A DNA stretch of 53,191 nucleotides, taken from the NCBI RefSeq assembly GCF_000172075.1, contig NZ_ABIC01000030.1, forward strand, positions 1 to 53,191, in the 5' to 3' direction. This document shows positions 47,400-53,191 of the stretch, piece by piece (the first letter of the stretch is position 1; each line of letters begins with the position of its first letter). This stretch comes from Shewanella benthica KT99 (GTDB lineage: Bacteria > Pseudomonadota > Gammaproteobacteria > Enterobacterales > Shewanellaceae). Both the position numbers and the translations under genes were made by a program. Under the pieces are notes generated by a model. It saw only the letters and a list, made by a program, of their open reading frames with translations. It did not search any database and was not told the DNA's origin.

Positions 47400-49229
47400 A
47401 TGTGCGGAATTGTTGGCGCGGTAGCGCAAAGAGATGTGGCTGAAATATTGCTCGAAGGTTTACGCCGCTTAGAGTATCGCGGCTATGATTCGGCGGGCGT
47501 TGCAATTATTAATAATGCTGAGCTTAGCAGTACTCGCCGTGTGGGTAAGGTGCAGGAATTATCCAGTGCATTGGATGCCGCGCCTCTAAGTGGTGGAACC
47601 GGTATCGCTCACACTCGTTGGGCTACTCATGGTGAGCCCAGTGAACGCAATGCACACCCACATCAATCACAAGGTGATATTGCGGTTGTTCATAATGGCA
47701 TCATAGAAAACCACAACAAGCTGCGCGAGATGCTAAAAGGCTTAGGTTATAGCTTCGCATCCGATACTGATACCGAAGTTATTTGTCACCTGGTTCATCA
47801 CGAGCTTAAGTCCCATAAGACTCTGCTAGCCGCGGTTCAGGTCACGGTTAAGCAGTTGGAAGGCGCCTATGGCACAGTGGTTATCGATCGCCGTGACAGC
47901 GATCGCATGATTGTCGCCCGTTCGGGCAGTCCCCTGGTTATCGGTTATGGCTTAGGTGAAAACTTTGTCGCCTCGGATCAGCTGGCACTACTTCCCGTTA
48001 CCCGCTCTTTCTCATTCCTCGAAGAGGGAGACGTTGCCGAAGTGACTCGTCGTAGCGTAGATATCTATGATATCGACGGTAATGCGGTTGAGCGCGAAGT
48101 TAAAGAATCTGAAGTGACTCATGACGCCGGTGATAAGGGCGAATATCGTCACTACATGCTCAAGGAGATCTATGAGCAGCCATTGGCCTTGAGTCGCACC
48201 ATAGAAGGACGTATCGCCAATAAGCAGGTATTAGATACTGCCTTCGGTGACAATGCTGCCGAGTTCCTTAAAGATATTAAGCATGTACAGATCATCGCCT
48301 GTGGTACTAGTTATCATGCTGGTATGGCTGCACGTTATTGGCTAGAAGATTGGGCCGGCGTCTCATGTAACGTGGAAATTGCTTCCGAGTTCCGTTACCG
48401 CAAGTCGCACATGTTCCCTAACAGCTTGTTGGTGACCATTTCTCAGTCTGGTGAGACCGCTGATACTTTAGCCGCATTACGTCTGGCGAAAGAGATGGGT
48501 TACAAGGCCACCATGACCATATGTAACTCTGCCGGTTCGTCTCTGGTACGTGAGTCTGATATGGCTTACATGATGAAAGCGGGCGCCGAGATTGGTGTTG
48601 CTTCGACTAAGGCTTTCACGGTGCAGTTAGCCGCTCTGCTGATGCTAACGGCTGTTATCGGCCGTCATAATGGCATGTCCGATGAGATGCAGGCTAAGAT
48701 CACTCAGAGCCTGCAGTCTATGCCTGCGAAAGTTGAACAAGCACTTGGGCTAGATACAGCCATTGCCGAATTGGCCGAAGATTTTGCCGACAAGCATAAT
48801 GCACTCTTCCTTGGCCGCGGCGATCAGTATCCCATTGCCATGGAAGGGGCACTAAAGCTCAAAGAAATCTCCTATATTCACGCCGAAGCCTATGCATCGG
48901 GTGAGCTGAAACATGGCCCATTGGCGCTTATCGACGCCGATATGCCTGTTATCGTGGTGGCACCCAATAACGAACTATTAGAAAAACTTAAGTCGAATGT
49001 CGAAGAGGTGCGTGCTCGTGGCGGCCTGATGTATGTGTTTGCCGATGTGGACGCTCAGTTCAAATCTGATGACACCATGAAGGTGATTCCTGTGCCTCAC
49101 TGTGATGAGTTTATGGCTGCACTTATCTATACTATCCCGATGCAGTTACTCTCGTATCATGTTGCCCTAATTAAAGGTACAGACGTTGACCAACCACGTA
49201 ACTTGGCCAAGTCGGTGACGGTTGAATAA
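47400..49229 (+). CDS. glmS: Glutamine-fructose-6-phosphate aminotransferase (isomerizing)
   Basis: Makes glucosamine-6-phosphate, the first step of amino-sugar synthesis. The N-terminal glutaminase domain starts with the catalytic Cys ([15 protein letters not shown]); two SIS domains follow ([55 protein letters not shown]), ending with LAKSVTVE. 609 residues. It is only 52 bases from the DeoR-family gene, probably partly co-transcribed. No glmS ribozyme is seen. Confidence 0.98.
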   Translation: MCGIVGAVAQRDVAEILLEGLRRLEYRGYDSAGVAIINNAELSSTRRVGKVQELSSALDAAPLSGGTGIAHTRWATHGEPSERNAHPHQSQGDIAVVHNGIIENHNKLREMLKGLGYSFASDTDTEVICHLVHHELKSHKTLLAAVQVTVKQLEGAYGTVVIDRRDSDRMIVARSGSPLVIGYGLGENFVASDQLALLPVTRSFSFLEEGDVAEVTRRSVDIYDIDGNAVEREVKESEVTHDAGDKGEYRHYMLKEIYEQPLALSRTIEGRIANKQVLDTAFGDNAAEFLKDIKHVQIIACGTSYHAGMAARYWLEDWAGVSCNVEIASEFRYRKSHMFPNSLLVTISQSGETADTLAALRLAKEMGYKATMTICNSAGSSLVRESDMAYMMKAGAEIGVASTKAFTVQLAALLMLTAVIGRHNGMSDEMQAKITQSLQSMPAKVEQALGLDTAIAELAEDFADKHNALFLGRGDQYPIAMEGALKLKEISYIHAEAYASGELKHGPLALIDADMPVIVVAPNNELLEKLKSNVEEVRARGGLMYVFADVDAQFKSDDTMKVIPVPHCDEFMAALIYTIPMQLLSYHVALIKGTDVDQPRNLAKSVTVE

Positions 49230-49256
49230 CTTGTAACTTGTCTCCTGTAGCATCAT

Positions 49257-49283
49257 AAAACCGCCTGATTGGCGGTTTTTTTA
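49257..49283 (+). terminator. Rho-independent terminator after glmS
   Basis: AAAACCGCC-TGATT-GGCGGTTTT with a run of Ts. Confidence 0.92.
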
Positions 49284-49367
49284 CTCTGTCGGTGAGCCAG
49301 AAGCTATTGATCGCCATTAGGTGATGGCATTTTGATGCTCCATGCCAATATGGGCGCTTGAATTTAG

Positions 49368-49700
49368 CTAGGAGGCTTTTTTGTTTAAGGAATCCCTTTC
49401 TGCTGCACCTTTATCTTTTGATATTTTAATATCAAAATTGTCCAGTAAAAGCAGGGTATCGGCAATGGCGGCCTTCAATTTTGATGATGGTGGTAAGCCC
49501 TGTGTTCTGGCTTGCCCTAAAGATTCGCGTCGGGTGACACACTCGAGCAAGACTTCAAGGCTTTCAGTGTTACCTAAAGAGGTTGGCGGTAATTTCTTAG
49601 ATGCCGCGTTGTTATAGATTTCGAATTCGTTTTTAAGGTGTTGCTGAACTTCTCTCATTCTTTCCATATGAATTTTGACCTTTATTTGCGATAAACCCAT
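49368..49700 (-). CDS. Small protein of unknown function, 110 residues
   Basis: Not recognised. Helical, charged and soluble-looking (RMREVQQHLKNEFEIYNNAA; KLKAAIADTLLLLDNFDIKI), lysine-rich at the C-terminus. AGGAAG lies immediately before the ATG at 49700, very close; the alternative ATG at 49667 (MERMREVQQHL) has AAAGGT upstream and may be the real start. It stands alone between glmS and the pstB remnant. Confidence 0.5.
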   Translation of the reverse strand: MGLSQIKVKIHMERMREVQQHLKNEFEIYNNAASKKLPPTSLGNTESLEVLLECVTRRESLGQARTQGLPPSSKLKAAIADTLLLLDNFDIKISKDKGAAERDSLNKKAS

Positions 49701-49764
49701 ACTTCCTAAGCTATCTCATTAACATGATTGAAACAAGTCACCTTTATGGCGAACGCCATTCAAT

Positions 49765-50150
49765 TCAGTATGTTTTAATCGAATGGCGTATGAGGAGCAT
49801 AAATACAATCAAAGCTATTAACCGAACTCGCCACTGACATAGCCTTGGCTGCATCGAGATTGCCCTGGCAATACAGAGACGTTGCTGCTGTCCGCCCGAG
49901 AGGCCAAACGCGGCAGAGTTCAGACGGTCTTTAACTTCGTCCCATAGCGCGGCGCTTCGCAGCGACTCTTTAACCACAGCGCCTAACTTCCTCTTATCCT
50001 TTAGACCAGGTCATTCATGCGGTTTAGGGTTCTGAGTAGCGTCGGCTTACCGCGACAAGAATGTCCAATAAGTGCCGTCACCTGACGTGATGGGATCTTC
50101 AGCGAGATATCTATCAGTGCGTGGTTATCACCATAGAAAAGGTTGAGGTT
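49765..50150 (-). pseudogene. pstB: Decayed pstB (phosphate ABC transporter ATPase)
   Basis: Two pieces of PstB survive on the minus strand. 50150-50001 reads [20 protein letters not shown], then [20 protein letters not shown] and RMNDLV before a stop; the Walker A is ruined (GHSCRGKPT for GPSGCGKST). 49977-49765 reads [20 protein letters not shown] with intact [15 protein letters not shown], then loses homology before Walker B. About 65 codons between the pieces are deleted. It cannot hydrolyse ATP. No other pst gene is nearby, so it is an isolated fossil. Confidence 0.85.
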
Positions 50151-50299
50151 ACTTACTTAAAATTTTTTGCTGACTTGTAGGTATGTCTCTCGGGGGCTTT
50201 ATATGGGGTTAAACTTGGTTGTGGAATTTATTAAAATGTATCTTTGGCTGACAGAAATAAATTAATAGTCGCTAATAGACTTGCTCAAAGATTAGTAAT

Positions 50300-50494
50300 C
50301 TAGCTTACGAGTGAGCTGTTTTGTTGTTGCTCTATTTTTTTCCATACTTTTTCATGGAAGTAAAAAACAAGGGTATTAATGGCTGGTTCTACTATGGCGA
50401 TGGCTCCACCTAAGATCACGCTACCGGTCAGCAGATAGGTTACGGTAAATGCGACGGTGAAGTGTAATATAGCAAAGGTGAATGTTTTAGTCAT
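50300..50494 (-). CDS. DUF2061 small membrane protein
   Basis: 64 residues with two hydrophobic segments (FAILHFTVAFTVTYLLTGSV; ILGGAIAIVEPAINTLVFYF) and the EPxxNTxxYFxHE(K/R)xW pattern of DUF2061 (here YFHEKVWKKI). Function unknown. A near-consensus Fur box 31 bases upstream suggests iron-regulated expression. 50151-50299 past its end contains no gene. Confidence 0.82.
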   Translation of the reverse strand: MTKTFTFAILHFTVAFTVTYLLTGSVILGGAIAIVEPAINTLVFYFHEKVWKKIEQQQNSSLVS

Positions 50495-50524
50495 GGTGAA
50501 AGCCTCTCAGTAATATTTATCTGA

Positions 50525-50541
50525 ATGATAATCATTATCAT
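50525..50541. promoter_or_regulatory. Fur box
   Basis: ATGATAAT-C-ATTATCAT is a perfect 8-1-8 palindrome; in the 19-bp frame it matches 16 of 19 positions of GATAATGATAATCATTATC. It sits at the expected promoter position of the DUF2061 gene. Confidence 0.8.
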
Positions 50542-50649
50542 CTAAATAGTAAAGAGGATTCGTTAGATGAGCTTAATTACATTTTTCGATTAGGCTTTGA
50601 TTTTAACGTTTGTGTTGTCGATTTTGTGAAGAGGCTGGATGAGGTAAAT

Positions 50650-50679
50650 AATAGAGCCATCGATAACGATGGCTCTATT
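50650..50679 (-). terminator. Terminator-like hairpin after menB
   Basis: 13-bp perfect arms AATAGAGCCATCG / CGATGGCTCTATT with a 4-base loop, 31 bases past the menB stop, with TTATTT following on the minus strand. Confidence 0.75.
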
Positions 50680-50709
50680 TAGATAAAAAGTATTATATAA
50701 GCATAAGCG

Positions 50710-51615
50710 CTAGTAGTGCCAGGGGAACTTACTGAAGTCTTTATCGCGCTTCTCGAGGAAGGCATCTCTTCCTTCTTTCGCTTCTTCGCTTGCATAGGCT
50801 AAACGTGTGGCCTCTCCGGCAAATAGTTGCTGCCCGACTAGACCGTCATCGGTCATGTTGAAGCCATATTTCAGCATGCGCATCGCCGTCGGCGATTTAG
50901 AGTTGATCTCTCGGGCCCAATTTAGCGCTTCAGTTTCAAGTTCGGCATGAGGGATAGAGCGGTTAACCATGCCCATATCGAAGGCTTCATCTGCGCTGTA
51001 GTTAAAGCCAAGGAAGAAAATTTCTCGAGCACGTTTCTGACCTATCATCTTCGCCAGATAGGCGCTGCCATAACCTGAATCGAAACTTCCCACATCTGCA
51101 TCTGTCTGTTTAAAGATGGCATGTTCTTTCGAAGCCAGAGTCAGGTCGCAAACGACATGTAGACTATGACCACCGCCTACGGCCCAACCGGGAACAACTG
51201 CAATAACCACCTTAGGCATGAAGCGGATTAAGCGCTGAACTTCGAGTATGTGTAGACGACCCATACGTGCAGGATCTGGTTTACCTTCTTCGGCACCTTC
51301 ATATTTGTAGCCGTCTTTACCGCGAACACGCTGATCCCCACCGGCGCAAAAGGCCCAACCTCCATCTTTAGCCGAAGGACCATTGCCTGTAAGCAGCACG
51401 CAGCCGACGTCAGACCACTGCCTTGCATGATCCAGCGCGATATAGAGTTCATCAACGGTTTTAGGCCTGAAAGAGTTTCGGCACTCAGGACGGTTAATTG
51501 CAACACGTACCGTTCCCTGATCTTTAGCTCTATGGTAAGTAATATCTTCGAAATCGAATCCGGAAACCTGTTCCCACAGAGTGGGATCAAATATGTCTGA
51601 AACCTGATGGGTCAT
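50710..51615 (-). CDS. menB: 1,4-dihydroxy-2-naphthoyl-CoA synthase
   Basis: Closes the naphthoate ring in menaquinone synthesis. A crotonase-fold enzyme with the MenB pattern GGWAFCAGGDQRVRGKDGY (oxyanion/bicarbonate region), VPGWAVGGGHSLHVVCDL and TDADVGSFDSGYGSAYLA, ending SKFPWHY. The frame begins at 51660, but the ATG at 51615 (MTHQVSDIFDPTLWEQ) gives about 301 residues, closer to the family length. Menaquinone is the main anaerobic quinone of Shewanella. No other men gene is in the window. Confidence 0.95.
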   Translation of the reverse strand: MTHQVSDIFDPTLWEQVSGFDFEDITYHRAKDQGTVRVAINRPECRNSFRPKTVDELYIALDHARQWSDVGCVLLTGNGPSAKDGGWAFCAGGDQRVRGKDGYKYEGAEEGKPDPARMGRLHILEVQRLIRFMPKVVIAVVPGWAVGGGHSLHVVCDLTLASKEHAIFKQTDADVGSFDSGYGSAYLAKMIGQKRAREIFFLGFNYSADEAFDMGMVNRSIPHAELETEALNWAREINSKSPTAMRMLKYGFNMTDDGLVGQQLFAGEATRLAYASEEAKEGRDAFLEKRDKDFSKFPWHY

Positions 51616-51676
51616 TGCTATAGCCTTTTCAACGTGATACCTAATGGCATTTGTGTCCAAAGGCTAGGCGGAAAGC

Positions 51677-51732
51677 GAACCTAGGTCAATGATAGGCAGA
51701 GATAAATGCCGTTTGAACCTAGGGTCATGGAT
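51677..51732. repeat. Direct repeat upstream of menB
   Basis: GAACCTAGGTCAATGAT (51677-51693) and GAACCTAGGGTCATGGAT (51715-51732), 38 bp apart, each containing the palindrome CCTAGG. They may be regulator sites or a small duplication. Confidence 0.5.
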
Positions 51733-51760
51733 AAAGCTATTAGGAACTATTTGATAGGAA

Positions 51761-52114
51761 TCATCTGAGCTTATCGCAGATATATTGCAGGTTATCCCGG
51801 CTTAAACTCTCGTGTCTTGGGGCTGAGCCACTACAATATTCATCTTTAAATGATTGAACGCTGTATTCGGATTCCAATATATCATCGAGCACTCTGAGTT
51901 CCTCGGTAGACATGCGCTGGGATATATCTTTCTTGAGTTGAGATGTCTTATTATCCACCTTGATAATCTTAGTGCCTGTCGTGGCATCGAGCTTGCGTTC
52001 TATCTTCTGCAGAAAGGCATCTGTCTGTGCCATTGGTTCATCTAGCATATTGGTTTCAGTTGCCAGGTAATACAGCACACCGGCGCTTAACCCTAATATT
52101 ATCCAGCCTCTCAT
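51761..52114 (-). CDS. Small membrane-anchored protein of unknown function
   Basis: About 117 residues: an N-terminal anchor or signal (MRGWIILGLSAGVLYYLATE), then a charged helical region (DAFLQKIERKLDATTGTK) and a C-terminal part with two cysteines (DEYCSGSA; YICDKLR). Probably periplasmic. The frame opens at a TTG (52126); the ATG at 52114 is more likely. Divergent from ccoG. Family not recognised. Confidence 0.65.
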   Translation of the reverse strand: MRGWIILGLSAGVLYYLATETNMLDEPMAQTDAFLQKIERKLDATTGTKIIKVDNKTSQLKKDISQRMSTEELRVLDDILESEYSVQSFKDEYCSGSAPRHESLSRDNLQYICDKLR

Positions 52115-52201
52115 TTTTAAATCCAACTTTGTTTATTAGATGTACGATAGAGGTATAATAAGCTAATTTTCGTGCAAGATTAAAGCAGTAAGGCTACAAA
52201 G

Positions 52202-53191
52202 ATGAGCACAGACTCTAATAATAAGGATTATTCTAAGGCTAAGCGGATTAAAATCCACCAACCGGATGCTAGTAAAGTAGATAGCTTTAACCCTCGCAAT
52301 AGAATTTACGTTAGAGCTATTAACGGCCTGTGGACTAAGCTCAGGAGAAGACTAGGTTGGATCACCATATCATTCTTCCTCATACTCCCCTGGATCCCTT
52401 GGGGGAATCGTCAGGCGGTGTGGTTTAATCTGGCTGAGCAGAAGTTTCACATCTTTGGACTCACCATTTGGCCGCAAGATCTGCCACTCTTAGCTGCACT
52501 ATTTACTATAGCAGCATTCGCTCTCTTCTTTGTGACGACTTACCTCGGCCGGGTTTGGTGCGGGTTCACCTGCCCGCAGACTGTTTGGACCTTTATCTTT
52601 ATCTGGTTCGAAGAGAAGCTGGAGGGGGCGAGAAATAAACGTATGAAGTTAGATCAGTTGCCCTGGAATTTTAATAAACTATGGCGCAAGACTGCTAAGC
52701 ATACGGCATGGATTGCGATATCCCTACTGACGGCAATGACCTTCGTCTCTTATTTCGTTCCGAGTAGAGAGGTATATATAGAAGTCTTTACCCTGAATGC
52801 AACCGGGGGCATCTATTTCTGGGTGGTGCTCTTTACTTTAGCTACCTATGGTAATGCTGGTTGGATGCGAGAGACCATGTGTATTCATATGTGTCCCTAT
52901 GCTCGTTTTCAGGCGGTGATGTTTGATAAGAATACCTTTATAGTGGGTTACGATACTAAGAGAGGCGAGACCCGTGGTCCTAGATCTCGTAAGGCTGATC
53001 CAAAAGCACTTGGTTTAGGTGACTGTATCGATTGTGATCTGTGCGTTCAGGTGTGTCCGACAGGTATAGACATCAGGAATGGTCTTCAGTATGAGTGTAT
53101 TAACTGTGGTGCCTGTATCGATGCTTGTGACAATACCATGGATAGAATGGGATATAAGAAAGGCTTAATCTCATATACCACAGAGAATAAG
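52202..53191 (+). CDS. ccoG: Cytochrome c oxidase accessory protein CcoG (RdxA/FixG), truncated by window end
   Basis: A membrane ferredoxin that reduces copper for cbb3 oxidase assembly. 330 codons are present. Membrane helices lie at about 52-68, 95-115, 168-186 and 204-222, with VWCGFTCPQTVW (residues 118-129) and MCIHMCPYARF between them. Then come two 4Fe-4S motifs, C275-x2-C-x2-C-x3-C285 and C299-x2-C-x2-C-x3-C309. The immunoglobulin-like C-terminal domain lies beyond the window. ATG at 52202; no stop before 53191. The cbb3 genes themselves are not in this window. Confidence 0.95.
   Translation, partial: MSTDSNNKDYSKAKRIKIHQPDASKVDSFNPRNRIYVRAINGLWTKLRRRLGWITISFFLILPWIPWGNRQAVWFNLAEQKFHIFGLTIWPQDLPLLAALFTIAAFALFFVTTYLGRVWCGFTCPQTVWTFIFIWFEEKLEGARNKRMKLDQLPWNFNKLWRKTAKHTAWIAISLLTAMTFVSYFVPSREVYIEVFTLNATGGIYFWVVLFTLATYGNAGWMRETMCIHMCPYARFQAVMFDKNTFIVGYDTKRGETRGPRSRKADPKALGLGDCIDCDLCVQVCPTGIDIRNGLQYECINCGACIDACDNTMDRMGYKKGLISYTTENK

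Overview
The window is a chromosomal segment of a marine gammaproteobacterium, almost certainly a Shewanella. Three things point there: the gene order mioC-oriC-mnmG-rsmG-parA-parB-atpIBEFHAGDC-glmU-(DeoR)-glmS, with yidC-mnmE at the other end; GATC-rich (Dam/SeqA-type) origin DNA; and short intergenic repeats of a kind common in that genus. No rRNA, tRNA or CRISPR array was seen.

Layout. 1-2839: 3' part of yidC (with an apparent frameshift at the window edge) and mnmE. 2840-3395: AT-rich, GATC-dense DNA with a perfect DnaA box. 3396-10025: HrpB-like DEAH helicase (carrying a parS-like palindrome) divergent from a SNF2 ATPase/SWIM-finger pair. 10026-20116: accessory island with a Fic AMPylase, a 'mobile mystery' A/B pair whose B gene is decayed, a duplicated gene of unknown function, a type II restriction-modification system (MvaI/BcnI-family nuclease plus C5 methyltransferase), a stand-alone protein resembling the EcoRII N-terminal DNA-reading domain, a SEC-C protein and a 55-residue membrane protein. 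Six copies of a degenerate repeat punctuate these modules, three in one orientation left of the restriction system and three inverted to its right. 20620-24075: LysE-type exporter, nucleoside hydrolase, chemotaxis receptor. 24109-30097 (minus strand): an aa3/caa3-type cytochrome oxidase operon with a diheme subunit II, two subunit III proteins, subunit IV and a SCO protein; coxC has decayed copies of both of its ends beside it. 30675-31968: small membrane protein and mioC. 31969-32426: oriC. 32427-44054: mnmG, rsmG, parA, parB and the complete F1Fo ATP synthase operon. 44287-49229: DsrE-like protein, glmU, DeoR-family regulator, glmS. 49368-53191: small unknown gene, pstB pseudogene, a DUF2061 gene behind a Fur box, menB, a small membrane-anchored protein and the start of ccoG (cut by the window end).

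How it fits together. The backbone is the origin-proximal housekeeping block: replication origin, ParABS segregation, tRNA-wobble modification (MnmE/MnmG), membrane insertion (YidC), ATP synthesis and amino-sugar synthesis for the cell wall. About 28 kb now lies between mnmE and mioC and contains the helicase/SNF2 block, the defence-type island and the oxidase operon. The most interesting parts are the island's operator arrays (three palindromes at exact 33-bp spacing upstream of mmpA; overlapping TGAG half-sites upstream of fic), the solo EcoRII-N-like protein beside an MvaI/BcnI-type nuclease, and the oriC-like DNA and parS-like site far from oriC and parAB.
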